Positions 40,842 through 51,858 of a stretch of DNA of 64,000 nt are shown here, piece by piece (within the stretch, counting starts at the first letter, position 1; each line of letters begins with the position of its first letter). This DNA is from Solirubrobacter soli DSM 22325 (GTDB taxonomy: Bacteria > Actinomycetota > Thermoleophilia > Solirubrobacterales > Solirubrobacteraceae). The stretch is taken from contig NZ_AUIK01000009.1 of assembly GCF_000423665.1 (NCBI RefSeq), positions 186,001-250,000 of the forward strand, given 5' to 3'. A model generated the notes under the pieces. That model searched no databases. It saw nothing but the letters and a program-made list of their open reading frames with translations, and had not been told where the DNA came from. The translations under genes were made by a program, and so were the position numbers.

Positions 40842-40908
40842 CTCGGAGCCTGATGACAGGCCGCCGAGGCACCATGCGCAGGTTTCAGGCATCCCGGGGG
40901 TGGCAGCG

Positions 40909-41529
40909 ATGAGCAAGCGCTTCGGCCCTGATCACCTGATCGCGCAGCTCCGCGCCCACGTCTCCGACGAGCGCGTGCTGGAGGCGATGCGCTCGGTCCC
41001 GCGCGACCTCTTCGTCCCCGACGAGCTCGCCGGCGAGGCGTGGGACAACGTCCCGCTGCCGATCGGCGCCGGCCAGACGATCTCCCAGCCGCTGGTCGTC
41101 GCCCGCATGCTCGAGCAGCTCGAGCTCAAGGGCGGCGAGCGCATCCTCGACGTCGGCACCGGCTCCGGCTACCACGCCGCGCTGCTCGCCCACCTCGGCT
41201 CCCACGTCTGGTCGGTCGAACGCCACCGCGACCTCTCCGACCAGGCCAAGCGCAACCTCGAGAAGGCCGGGATCCACAACGTCACGCTGATCGTGGGCGA
41301 CGGCGCCCGCGGCCTGCCGGAGACCGCCCCGTTCGACGCGATCAACGTCGCCGCCGCCGCGGGACACGACATCCCGCAGGCGCTGGTCGACCAACTCGGC
41401 CGCGGCGGCCGCCTGATCGTCCCCGTGCAGACGGGCGACCAGCGCCTCTGGCTCGTGCACCACACGCCGGGCGGGCGCTTCGAGCGCACGGGCCTCGAAC
41501 GCGTCCGCTTCGTGCCGCTCGTTTCCTAA
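40909..41529 (+). CDS. pcm: Protein-L-isoaspartate O-methyltransferase
   Basis: 206 residues from ATG 40909 (GTG 40900 nine bases upstream also possible). Canonical pre-motif GAGQTISQPLVVARMLEQL and SAM-binding motif ILDVGTGSGYHAALLAHLGS, with FDAINVAAAAGHDIPQALVDQL and GGRLIVPVQTGDQ. It methylates isoaspartyl residues so aged proteins can be repaired. The TAA stop is inside the left arm of a palindrome shared with the convergent tetR-type gene. Confidence 0.93.
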   Translation: MSKRFGPDHLIAQLRAHVSDERVLEAMRSVPRDLFVPDELAGEAWDNVPLPIGAGQTISQPLVVARMLEQLELKGGERILDVGTGSGYHAALLAHLGSHVWSVERHRDLSDQAKRNLEKAGIHNVTLIVGDGARGLPETAPFDAINVAAAAGHDIPQALVDQLGRGGRLIVPVQTGDQRLWLVHHTPGGRFERTGLERVRFVPLVS

Positions 41530-41549
41530 AGGGGCCTGACCCCTTTAGG
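41525..41549. terminator. Bidirectional terminator-like palindrome, copy A of a repeated sequence
   Basis: CCTAAAGGGG (41525-41534), 5-base loop CCTGA, CCCCTTTAGG (41540-41549). The stop codon of pcm lies in the left arm and that of the convergent TetR gene in the right arm. The identical 25-base sequence plus GTTG recurs at 50458-50486 after the aconitase gene. AAAGGGG...CCCCTTT palindromes of this type are a common REP-like element in bacteria. Confidence 0.7.
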
Positions 41550-42087
41550 TTGTGAAGAGCTTCGGGACCGCGCGGCGGAGCGTCGCGGCGGCCGCGGCCT
41601 CGTCGAGGCGTCCCGCCGCCACGTCGTCCGCCGCGGCGTGCATCAGGGCGAGGAACCAGGTGGCGGGGACGTCGCGATCGAAGTCGCCGCGCTCGAGCAG
41701 GGCGTTCAAGCGCGCCAGCACCGGGCCGTGGAAGTCGTGCAGTGCCGCGCGCGACGGCGAGACGGCCGCCAGCGCCTCGAGCACGCGGGCGTGGCGGGCG
41801 ACGGACGTCCACCACGCCTGGATGAGCCGGTCCAGAGCCTCGGCGGGCGGGCCGGATTCGGGGTCGGCGGCGTCAATGGCGGTGAGCGTCTGCTCCAGCG
41901 CGCGGTCCGCGACGGCCTCGAGGAGGTCGTCGCGGGACGGGAAGTGGGCGTAGATCGTCTGGCGGACGACGCCGGCGGCCTTGGCGATCTCGCCCAGGCC
42001 CGCGTCGGGACGGTCGGCCAGGACGAGCACGGCCGCGTCGAGGATCGCCGCGATGTTGCGTTCGGCATCGGCGCGGCGCCTGGTCAC
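41545..42087 (-). CDS. TetR-family transcriptional repressor
   Basis: 180 residues. N-terminal HTH: RNIAAILDAAVLVLADRPDAG, then LGEIAKAAGVVRQTIYAHFPSRDDLLEAV. The C-terminal ligand domain is helical and unremarkable. It follows the MFS pump gene by 11 bases on the same strand, so it is co-transcribed with the pump it most likely represses. The inverted repeat at 43470-43507 in front of the pump is its likely operator. Confidence 0.9.
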   Translation of the reverse strand: MTRRRADAERNIAAILDAAVLVLADRPDAGLGEIAKAAGVVRQTIYAHFPSRDDLLEAVADRALEQTLTAIDAADPESGPPAEALDRLIQAWWTSVARHARVLEALAAVSPSRAALHDFHGPVLARLNALLERGDFDRDVPATWFLALMHAAADDVAAGRLDEAAAAATLRRAVPKLFTT

Positions 42088-42098
42088 AGCCGGCCAAC

Positions 42099-43442
42099 TT
42101 AGTGCACGAACGCCGTCGCGCTTCCGGGGGCGACGTCGGCGCGGCGCACGCCGACGAGCGCGAGCAGCGCCGCGGCCACGCAGAACACGCCCGCCGCGTT
42201 GAAGGCGTCGCCGCCGTTGAGCGCGATCGTGGAGAGCACCGGCAGGACGAGGGCGATGCCGATCTCGTGCGCGGTGCTCATCAGCCCGGAGACCAGCCCG
42301 GCCTCCTCATGGCCGACGCCCGACAAGCCGGTGATGAAGATCCCCGACGCGGCGAGGCCGATCCCGAGGTCGAGCAGGAGCAGGCCGGGGAGCACGTCCG
42401 CGACGTAGCTGCCGTCCGCCGGCAGGCCGCTCAGCAGCAGCGCTCCGCCCGCGCCGAGCGTCATCCCGCTCGCGAGCACGCCCTTGGCGCCGAGGTGGGC
42501 GATCAGATGCCGGCCGCCGTGGGCGGCGAGCACCAGCAGGACGGCGCCCGGGAGGAACTCGAGCCCGGTGCGCAGCGCGGAGTGGCCGAGCGTCTCCTGG
42601 AGGTAGACGGTGAGGAAGAAGAACGAGGAGAGGACCGTGCCCATCCCGACGACCATGAGCGCGAGCGCCACGACGGTCGGGCGGCGACGCAGCACACGCA
42701 GCGGGACGAGCGGTGCCGCCGCGCGTCGCTCGACGCCCACGAACGCGGCCAAACCGAGGGCGGCGAGCGCGAACAGCCCGAGCGTCTGCACCGAGATCCA
42801 CCCTGCGTCGGGGGTCTCGACGAGCGCATAGATCAGCGCGACGAGGCCGGCCGTCGCCAGTGCGGCGCCGAGCACGTCGATGCGCCCGCCCACGGGCGTG
42901 TCGCGAGCGATCACCCGGCGCGCGAGCACCCCCACGACGATCCCCACCGGCACGTTGACGAGGAAGATCGCCCGCCAGTCGAAGAGCTCGGTCAGCGCGC
43001 CACCGACCAGCACGCCGACGGCGCCGCCGCTCGCGGCGACCGCCGCCCATGCCGCCAGCGCGCGGTGGCGCTCCGGGCCCTCGGGGTGCAGCGTGGTCAC
43101 CAGCGACAGCGCCGCGGGGGAGAGCATCGCGGCGCCGACGCCTTGCGCCACCCGCGCGACGATCAGCATGGCGGGCGAGCCGCTCAGCGCTGCTCCCAGA
43201 GAGGCCGCGGTGAACACGCTCAGGCCGAGGAAGAACATGCGCCGCCGTCCGAACAGGTCGGCGGCGCGGCCGCCGAGCAGCAGCAGCCCGCCGAACGCGA
43301 GCGTGTACGCGGTGATCACCCACTGGAGATCGCCGGCCGCCAGGCCGAGATCGTGCTGCATCGACGGCAGCGCGATGTTCACCACCGTGATGTCGAGGAT
43401 GACCATGAACTGGGCCGCGCAAAGGAGGAGCAGCGCCCGCAT
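42099..43442 (-). CDS. MFS multidrug efflux transporter (DHA2/EmrB-QacA type)
   Basis: 447 residues, about 14 hydrophobic segments. Family motifs include QFMVILDITVVNIALPSMQ in TM1, the loop GGRAADLFGRRRMFFLG (motif A), ARVAQGVGAAMLSPAALSLV, and FDWRAIFLVNVPVGIVVG (motif C area). It exports hydrophobic or cationic compounds by proton antiport. Regulated with its downstream TetR gene from an operator-bearing promoter region at 43443-43614. Confidence 0.92.
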   Translation of the reverse strand: MRALLLLCAAQFMVILDITVVNIALPSMQHDLGLAAGDLQWVITAYTLAFGGLLLLGGRAADLFGRRRMFFLGLSVFTAASLGAALSGSPAMLIVARVAQGVGAAMLSPAALSLVTTLHPEGPERHRALAAWAAVAASGGAVGVLVGGALTELFDWRAIFLVNVPVGIVVGVLARRVIARDTPVGGRIDVLGAALATAGLVALIYALVETPDAGWISVQTLGLFALAALGLAAFVGVERRAAAPLVPLRVLRRRPTVVALALMVVGMGTVLSSFFFLTVYLQETLGHSALRTGLEFLPGAVLLVLAAHGGRHLIAHLGAKGVLASGMTLGAGGALLLSGLPADGSYVADVLPGLLLLDLGIGLAASGIFITGLSGVGHEEAGLVSGLMSTAHEIGIALVLPVLSTIALNGGDAFNAAGVFCVAAALLALVGVRRADVAPGSATAFVH

Positions 43443-43469
43443 CGGGACCTCCGAACTCGAAGAACACTT

Positions 43470-43507
43470 ACAGTGCTGTCCAAGTTAGCGAGATTGGACA
43501 GCACTGT
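43470..43507. promoter_or_regulatory. TetR-type operator upstream of the MFS pump
   Basis: A perfect 14-base inverted repeat, ACAGTGCTGTCCAA (43470-43483) and TTGGACAGCACTGT (43494-43507), with a 10-base spacer. Each arm itself contains the small palindrome GACAG-CA-CTGTC or its near copy, so two dimers could bind. It is 28 bases before the pump start on the minus strand. Confidence 0.75.
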
Positions 43508-43614
43508 CAAATTTCGCGCTGGTCACAGCGTGGGCGCCTTGCGGCTCTTGGTGAGTGGGGCCGATGGAGCAGCGGATACGTCACAAAGGTCGTTCGGTTC
43601 CTGTAAGGGGACCA

Positions 43615-44160
43615 ATGGAGGACTGGTCCGACGAGCAGCTGCTGGCGGCGACGCCCGACGCGCCGTCGGCGTTCGCGGTCTTCTACCGCCGGCACGAGGG
43701 CGCGGTGTTGGGGTACTTCATGCGGCGCGCGAACAACGCGGAGCTCGCGGCGGACCTGACCGCGGAGACGTTCGCGGCGGCGCTGCTCGGCGCGAAGCGC
43801 TACCGCCCCGACCGGGGCGAGGGGCTCGCGTGGCTGTACGGGATCGCGCGGCACCGGTTGATGCGCTCGATCGAGCAGGGCCAGGTGGAGGACCGGGCGC
43901 GGCGCAAGCTGGCGCTGCCGCGGCTCGTGATCGACGACGACATGAGCGAGCGGATCGAGCGCCTCGGCGCGGAGGAGCGGGCGCTCGAGCTGCTCGAGCA
44001 GCTCCCGCCGGACCAGGCGGACGCGGTGCGCGCGCGGGTGCTCGAGCAGCGCTCCTACAAGGAGATCGCCGCGAGCGTGCGGGTCTCCGAGGCGGTCGTG
44101 CGCAAGCGGGTGAGCCGCGGGCTGCTGGCCCTGCGCGGGCTGGCGAAGGAGCGCTCGTGA
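43615..44160 (+). CDS. ECF-type RNA polymerase sigma factor
   Basis: 181 residues from ATG 43615, behind AAGGGG. Region 2: FAVFYRRHEGAVLGYFMRRANNAELAADLTAETFAAAL, then GLAWLYGIARHRLM; region 4: LLEQLPPDQADAVRARVLEQRSYKEIAASVRVSEAVVRKRVSRGLLAL. Regions 1 and 3 are absent, as in ECF sigmas. Its stop overlaps the next start as GTGA, and the next product has a single membrane segment, so it may be the anti-sigma or a target. A second similar module is at 50489. Confidence 0.9.
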   Translation: MEDWSDEQLLAATPDAPSAFAVFYRRHEGAVLGYFMRRANNAELAADLTAETFAAALLGAKRYRPDRGEGLAWLYGIARHRLMRSIEQGQVEDRARRKLALPRLVIDDDMSERIERLGAEERALELLEQLPPDQADAVRARVLEQRSYKEIAASVRVSEAVVRKRVSRGLLALRGLAKERS

Positions 44161-44810
44161 CGACCCTGCCCGCGCTCGAGGCCGCGCTCGACGAGGCCGC
44201 GCACCGGCTCTACGGCGCACGTCGCCGCCGCCGTCCGCGGCTGCACGCGGTCCTGACGCTCCCGGCCGCGGCGGCGTGCGCCGCCGCGCTCGTCCTCGCC
44301 CTGCCGGGCCGGGCCGGCGACGCCGCCCAGACCGGTCCCCCGCAGCCGGTGGTGCCGCCCGAGACGCTCGCGCTGTCGGCGGCCCTGGTGGCCGCACCCG
44401 ACGCGCCCGAGTTCCAGATCGGCGACCCGGTCGTCGCCCACGCCGACCTGCCCGCGATCGCCGACGGCTACGAGGACGAGACCCCGTACCCGCCCGGCCA
44501 CCGGGACACGTTCGACTGGCTCTCCACCGCCCAGGGTCCCTACGACATGGCCAGCGTCAACTCTGCGCGCGAGGTCCGCAGCCTGGTCGAGTTCAGGGCG
44601 GCGTGCATCTGGCTGCGCTTCTGGCTCGACAGCGACGGCGCCGCCCGCGAGGCCGCCGGCGCGATCCTCACCGACGCACCGAAGTGGCCGATGCTGCGCA
44701 AGCACCCCGGCAACTGGGCCGACGTCCCGCGAGCGCTCGGTGACCCGGTCGCGCTCACGGCCCAATACGAGAACGACTGCTCGCCCTGGCGCGACACCCA
44801 GGGCGGCTAG
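44157..44810 (+). CDS. Single-pass membrane protein coupled to the sigma factor
   Basis: 217 residues from GTG 44157. Short basic cytoplasmic N-terminus (EAALDEAAHRLYGARRRRRPR), one membrane segment at about 30-50 (VLTLPAAAACAAALVLALPG), then an extracytoplasmic domain with PHPPG-type and Trp-rich segments (CIWLRFWLDSDGAAREAAGA). No zinc-finger HxxxCxxC anti-sigma motif. Anti-sigma role is inferred from the GTGA overlap. Converges on the next gene by 4 bases. Confidence 0.72.
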   Translation: MTTLPALEAALDEAAHRLYGARRRRRPRLHAVLTLPAAAACAAALVLALPGRAGDAAQTGPPQPVVPPETLALSAALVAAPDAPEFQIGDPVVAHADLPAIADGYEDETPYPPGHRDTFDWLSTAQGPYDMASVNSAREVRSLVEFRAACIWLRFWLDSDGAAREAAGAILTDAPKWPMLRKHPGNWADVPRALGDPVALTAQYENDCSPWRDTQGG

Positions 44811-45823
44811 CCCCGCCCCGGCCAGGTGAAGTGGCGGCCGTGCAGATCGGCGACGCCGTAGGGCGGGTCGGCACCCGCTTTGAAGTACATGAGCAGCGAC
44901 GGCTTCCCGTCGCCTGCGAACGAGTCGTTGAGCAGGACGTATTGCACGTCGGCGAGCTTCTGCTCGAGCACCTTGTTCGCCGTGCGCGCCATCCGGTCGA
45001 TCGCCTCCGGCTCGATCTGCTCCCACGTGACCGAGGCGGTGGGCGCGCCGGTCTTGGCCGCCAGGTTGCGACCCGTGAGCTGGGCGTCGTAGCCGTAGTC
45101 GAGTGTCAGCGTCCGCCCGCCGGTGTCCAGGCCGAAGCTGACGCGATCGGGCCGGATGTCGAAGCCGGTCACGCGCGCGTCGGCCGGCGCCTCCTTCCGC
45201 GCCGCCGCGATCACCTTCTCGAGGTTCTCGGCCCGCAGCAGCGAGTCCGGTGTGGCGCCGATCCCGACCGGGTTCGGCTCGCCTGAGAGCCGCAGGCCAC
45301 CGCCGTCGAGGTTGGCGATGAACGCGTCGGGCTCGCCGCCGTCCATGTCGACGTTCCACTCGCGGTTGTTGCTCTGGAAGTTCAAGGTCTCGACGAGCGC
45401 CCGCGCCTGCTTCTGCGCCTCGCGCACCATCACGTCGATCGCGGCCGGATCGAGCTTGGACACCGGCATCCAGGCCCGCAGGTCGGCTTTGTCGCCATCG
45501 GTGGCGCGCGAGCGCCCGGACGCGTCGATCTGGACGTTGCGTTCGATGTCGCCCACCTTCCCCGTGGCGTTGGCGGCGGTTCGCTCCACGCGCAGGTAGG
45601 AGATCCGGCCGTCGGGTCCGAGCTCGCGCTTCAAAGCCGCGACCACGAGCGCGAAGTTCTTGGACTCGAACAGGTCTCCGCCGCCGGGCGAGATCGTGGC
45701 GCCGTCGCCGAAGCCGAAGTCGTCCGTCTGGTCCTTCGGTCCGACGGCCTGCATGGCCACGAACGCGCCGTAGCAGCCCGCCAGGGCCGCCACCAGGCCC
45801 ACGAGATAGGCGATGAACCGCAT
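44807..45823 (-). CDS. Hypothetical lipoprotein-like exported protein
   Basis: 338 residues. N-terminal hydrophobic segment MRFIAYLVGLVAALAGCYGA with a possible lipobox (LAGC at 13-16). The rest is soluble: an Asp-rich patch, then alternating helices and strands with FESKNFALVVAALKRELGPDG and two similar halves around IDVMVREAQKQARALV and IDRMARTANKVLEQKL. The two halves suggest an internal duplication. No recognised catalytic motif. It directly follows the SHOCT membrane gene, which ends at 45824. Confidence 0.7.
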   Translation of the reverse strand: MRFIAYLVGLVAALAGCYGAFVAMQAVGPKDQTDDFGFGDGATISPGGGDLFESKNFALVVAALKRELGPDGRISYLRVERTAANATGKVGDIERNVQIDASGRSRATDGDKADLRAWMPVSKLDPAAIDVMVREAQKQARALVETLNFQSNNREWNVDMDGGEPDAFIANLDGGGLRLSGEPNPVGIGATPDSLLRAENLEKVIAAARKEAPADARVTGFDIRPDRVSFGLDTGGRTLTLDYGYDAQLTGRNLAAKTGAPTASVTWEQIEPEAIDRMARTANKVLEQKLADVQYVLLNDSFAGDGKPSLLMYFKAGADPPYGVADLHGRHFTWPGRG

Positions 45824-46426
45824 CTAGAGCTCCGCCAGGATCTGGTTGCGGCGTTCCTTGTAGGTCGCCTCGTCGAGCAGCCCGGACTCCTTGAGCTGAT
45901 CGAGCTGGCGGAGCCGTGAGGCGATGTCGTCGGCGCTCTGCTTCGACGTCTTCGCCCAGGTCGGCGGCGGCCCGGCGAACGACACCGGCGGCTCCGTCAT
46001 GACCTGCGCGGGCGCCCGGCGGCGGCGCTGCTCGCGCGCGACCGGACCGGGGAACGAGAGGACGGCCAGCGGCGCCAGGACCGCGATCACGATCTCCAGG
46101 CCGGGGCGGGAGTCGTCGTCGTTGAGGTCGACGATCCCCAGCACGACACCGGCGACGATCGCGATGACCCCCGCGAAGACCAGCCGCGCGACCACGCCGA
46201 GGCCGACGGAGGCGATGCCGGCGCCGATCAGCGCGACGAACGTCCCGAGGATCATCAGCATGATCATCGGGCCGAAACCGGTCGGGCAGGGCGGCCCGAA
46301 CGAGCGCCCGTACGAGTCGGACCCGCAGTTGCCCATTTGGATCGCCTGCGCGATCCCGTAGACGAGGAACGTCAACCCGCCGGCGAAGAGGAGGTAGCCG
46401 ACGCCCGTGCGCACGATCACTCTCAT
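45824..46426 (-). CDS. Membrane protein with C-terminal SHOCT domain
   Basis: 200 residues from ATG 46426. Membrane segments at about 5-25 (GVGYLLFAGGLTFLVYGIAQ), 50-70 and 85-110, then a cytoplasmic tail. The last 32 residues (DIASRLRQLDQLKESGLLDEATYKERRNQILAEL) are a textbook SHOCT domain, used for oligomerisation or protein-protein contact. Co-directional and abutting the lipoprotein-like gene, so the two probably act together at the membrane. Confidence 0.82.
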   Translation of the reverse strand: MRVIVRTGVGYLLFAGGLTFLVYGIAQAIQMGNCGSDSYGRSFGPPCPTGFGPMIMLMILGTFVALIGAGIASVGLGVVARLVFAGVIAIVAGVVLGIVDLNDDDSRPGLEIVIAVLAPLAVLSFPGPVAREQRRRRAPAQVMTEPPVSFAGPPPTWAKTSKQSADDIASRLRQLDQLKESGLLDEATYKERRNQILAEL

Positions 46427-46496
46427 GAGGGAGCGATCCTCTTGGACGGAGCCCCCGGTGCGCAAGTAACCCGGAAGTCGAGGTTAAGGTCGGTCG

Positions 46497-47633
46497 ATGG
46501 AGGTCACCCGCAAGCAGCTGCTCGCCGGGGGTGCGGCGCTGGCGCTCGCGGGCTGTGGGGCCAAGAAGGCGGAGAAGCCACAGGCCGGGCTCGACCCCGC
46601 GTACCGGCACTTCGACGCCTTCCTGTTCGCCGCGCACGACAAGCCCGTCCGCGACGCGATCGAGCGTCACCGCCGCGGGCTTGACGCCGGCGCGGCCGTC
46701 TACCTGCACGAGCACCAGGGCGAGTTCGAGCGCGCCGTCGCCGAGGCCGCCGCTCAGCACCTCGGGGCCGGGGCGAGCGAGCTGGCCTTCACGGACTCGA
46801 CCACGATGGGCCTCGGGCTCGTGTACTCCGGTCTGCTGGAACCGGGCGACGAGGTCCTCACCACCACCCACGACCACTACGCGACCTACGAGGCCCTGCG
46901 GCTCGCGGGGGCGCGCGTCCACCGCGTCGCGCTCTACGACGACCCCGCGCAAGCGGGCGCCGACGAGATGCTCAGCCGGCTCACCGCGGCCATCACCCCC
47001 CGCACGAAGGTCGTCGCGCTGACCTGGGTGCACTCGAGCACGGGCGTTCGCATCCCGATCGAACAGCTCGACGTGGAGCCGATCCTGGTCGTCGACGGCG
47101 TCCACGGCCTCGCCGCCACCACGCCGCGCAAGGTCGGCGACATCTTCATCGCCGGCACCCACAAATGGCTCGGCGGACCCCGCGGCACGGGTCTGGTCTG
47201 GACGGAGGACTGGAGCCGGATCAAGGGCACGATCCCGAGCTTCGCCTTCAGCAGTGACCCCGGCCCGCGCTTCACCCCAGGCGGCTGGCACTCGTTCGAG
47301 CATCGCTGGGCGCTCGACGCGGCCTTCGGCGCCTGGCCGGAGGACGCTCCGCAGCGGATCGCGACGCTCGCCACCCGGCTCAAGGACGGCCTGGCGGAGC
47401 TCCCGAACGTCCGCCTGGTCACGCCGCGCGACCCCGCGGTCAGCGCCGGGATCGTCTGCTTCGAGGTCGACGGGATGGACGCGTCGACCGTCGTCGACCG
47501 TCTCGAAGCGCAGCGGATCCGCGCGTCGGTGACCCCGTACGCCGTCGAGTACGCGCGGCTCGGCACCTCGCTGCACGTGGACGCGGCCGACGTCGATGCA
47601 GCCGTGAGCTCAGTGAAAGCGCTTCGGGGGTAG
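46497..47633 (+). CDS. Class V aminotransferase-fold PLP enzyme with lipoprotein signal
   Basis: 378 residues. Unusual N-terminus: [20 protein letters not shown] with a plausible lipobox (LAGC, Cys20). The rest is a fold-type I PLP enzyme of the isopenicillin-N-epimerase/cysteine-desulfurase group: [68 protein letters not shown] and the PLP-lysine site [15 protein letters not shown]. The Cys desulfurase catalytic loop is not seen. An exported PLP enzyme would be uncommon; a cytoplasmic protein with a Cys-rich N-terminus is the alternative. Confidence 0.82.
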   Translation: MEVTRKQLLAGGAALALAGCGAKKAEKPQAGLDPAYRHFDAFLFAAHDKPVRDAIERHRRGLDAGAAVYLHEHQGEFERAVAEAAAQHLGAGASELAFTDSTTMGLGLVYSGLLEPGDEVLTTTHDHYATYEALRLAGARVHRVALYDDPAQAGADEMLSRLTAAITPRTKVVALTWVHSSTGVRIPIEQLDVEPILVVDGVHGLAATTPRKVGDIFIAGTHKWLGGPRGTGLVWTEDWSRIKGTIPSFAFSSDPGPRFTPGGWHSFEHRWALDAAFGAWPEDAPQRIATLATRLKDGLAELPNVRLVTPRDPAVSAGIVCFEVDGMDASTVVDRLEAQRIRASVTPYAVEYARLGTSLHVDAADVDAAVSSVKALRG

Positions 47634-47677
47634 GCTCAGAGGCACTTAATCCCACTCCGTCATCGGAGCTGAAATCA

Positions 47678-50455
<2,778 letters not shown>

Positions 50456-50457
50456 AA

Positions 50458-50482
50458 CCTAAAGGGGCCTGACCCCTTTAGG
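50458..50482. terminator. Terminator-like palindrome, copy B
   Basis: CCTAAAGGGG, CCTGA, CCCCTTTAGG, identical to copy A at 41525-41549, starting 2 bases after the acnA stop. The next sigma-factor gene starts only 6 bases after it, so the hairpin must lie between acnA and that gene's ribosome site, or in its leader. Confidence 0.65.
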
Positions 50483-50488
50483 TTGCGA

Positions 50489-51007
50489 ATGGGCTCCTCG
50501 CGACCAAGACATGGTGTGAGCCCACCTGATCGCTTCGAGGCCATGTACCGCGCCCACTACGGCGCGGTCCTGGCCTACACCCGGCGGCGCACCTCTCCCG
50601 CGGATGCGGAGGAGGTCGCCGCCGAGGTGTTCACCGTGGCGCTGCGCCGGCACTCGGAGTTACGCGACCCGGTCCTGCCGTGGTTGCTCGTGGTCGCCCG
50701 CAACGCGCTGGCCAACCGCGCGCGTTCGCGCGAGCGGGCGCTGGCCAAGACCGAGGCCGCCGCTCACGTGACGGCGCACCACGCGCCCGACCACGCGGAG
50801 CTGCTGGGGGAGCGCGATGCCCTGCTGCGCGCGCTCGCGACGCTCTCCGAAGACGACCAGGAAGCGCTGCGGCTGGTCGCCTGGGACGACCTGCCGCTCG
50901 ACCAGGCCGCCCGCGTCGCCGGCGTGTCCGCGCCTGCCTTCCGCATGCGCCTGACCCGCGCGCGCCGCCGCCTCGCGGCCGCACTGACCCCGGTGGAGAC
51001 GACATGA
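50489..51007 (+). CDS. ECF-type RNA polymerase sigma factor, second copy
   Basis: 172 residues from ATG 50489; an in-frame GTG at 50516 may be the true start since there is little room before 50489. Region 2 is FEAMYRAHYGAVLAYTRRRTSPADAEEVAAEVFTVAL and PWLLVVARNALANRARSR; region 4 is ALATLSEDDQEALRLVAWDDLPLDQAARVAGVSAPAFRMRLTRARRRL. Stop overlaps the next start as ATGA. Same organisation as the sigma module at 43615 but only distantly similar. Confidence 0.88.
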   Translation: MGSSRPRHGVSPPDRFEAMYRAHYGAVLAYTRRRTSPADAEEVAAEVFTVALRRHSELRDPVLPWLLVVARNALANRARSRERALAKTEAAAHVTAHHAPDHAELLGERDALLRALATLSEDDQEALRLVAWDDLPLDQAARVAGVSAPAFRMRLTRARRRLAAALTPVETT

Positions 51008-51828
51008 CCGACGAACTGCTCGACCGCATGCGCGCGCTCGACCCCGCGCGCGACACCGACCTCACGCCGCCCGACGAGCTGCTGTCGGCGCTGCTGGCCG
51101 ACTTCCCGGAGCCACGCCGGCGTCGCCGCTTCATGCTCGCCCTCCCAGCCGGCGCGCTCGCCGCCGCGGCGGCCGCGGTGATCGCCTTCACCGGTGGCTC
51201 GACCCCCGACCTGGCGGCGCAGGCCTACGCGCAGACCAGCCAGGCCCGCGACATCCTCTACGTCCGCGCCCGCGTCGTCAGCCAGTTCGGCTCGGACCGC
51301 CTCGAGATGACGCGGGAGAACTGGCTGTACCGCGATCGCGCGCGCCGCCACGATGACGTCGGCGCCAAGGGCTGGAGCGACATGGTGCTCCGCCCCGACG
51401 GCTCGGTGCGCTTCCGCAATCGCGACGGTCAGGACGTCGTCAGCACCGACGCCGACGGCCCGGACGCCCAGAGCTGGCACCAGCAGCTGCAGCAGAACTT
51501 CGTCGCCGAGTTCCGCCGCAACTACCAGAAGGGCACGCTCGACCCCGCGGGGACGGCCGAGTTCGCCGGCAGGCGCGCGCAGGTCTACGTCGTCGACACG
51601 TCCGGCGTGGCGCCCGCGGTCCCTCGCTTCAAGATCCGTGAAGGCACCTGGACCGACCACCGCGAGTTCTTCATCGACGCCGACGACGGCACGCCGCTGG
51701 GCTCGATCCAGGAGTCGACCACCAAGACGCCGGGACAGCCGGCGATGACCTCGCGGGTGGTGGAGACCGTGGAGGCGATCGAGCACCTCGAGCCCACGCC
51801 GGAGAACCTCGCGAAATTGAGCCGGTGA
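51004..51828 (+). CDS. Membrane protein coupled to sigma factor 2, probable anti-sigma/surface sensor
   Basis: 274 residues. N-terminal cytoplasmic part with MTDELLDRMRALDPARDTDL, basic RRRRR, one membrane segment (about 44-63, LALPAGALAAAAAAVIAF), and an extracytoplasmic domain of beta strands (DILYVRARVVSQFGSDRLEM, KGWSDMVLRPDGSVRFRN, VETVEAIEHLEPTPENL). No zinc site. Probably the anti-sigma or the signal-receiving partner of the overlapping sigma gene. Confidence 0.75.
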   Translation: MTDELLDRMRALDPARDTDLTPPDELLSALLADFPEPRRRRRFMLALPAGALAAAAAAVIAFTGGSTPDLAAQAYAQTSQARDILYVRARVVSQFGSDRLEMTRENWLYRDRARRHDDVGAKGWSDMVLRPDGSVRFRNRDGQDVVSTDADGPDAQSWHQQLQQNFVAEFRRNYQKGTLDPAGTAEFAGRRAQVYVVDTSGVAPAVPRFKIREGTWTDHREFFIDADDGTPLGSIQESTTKTPGQPAMTSRVVETVEAIEHLEPTPENLAKLSR

Positions 51829-51858
51829 GTTCGGTCATGCCGGGCCGTCTAACCCGGC

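Noticed and set aside
44055..47576. 1173-codon minus-strand frame
   Set aside because: Antisense shadow over several supported genes on both strands.
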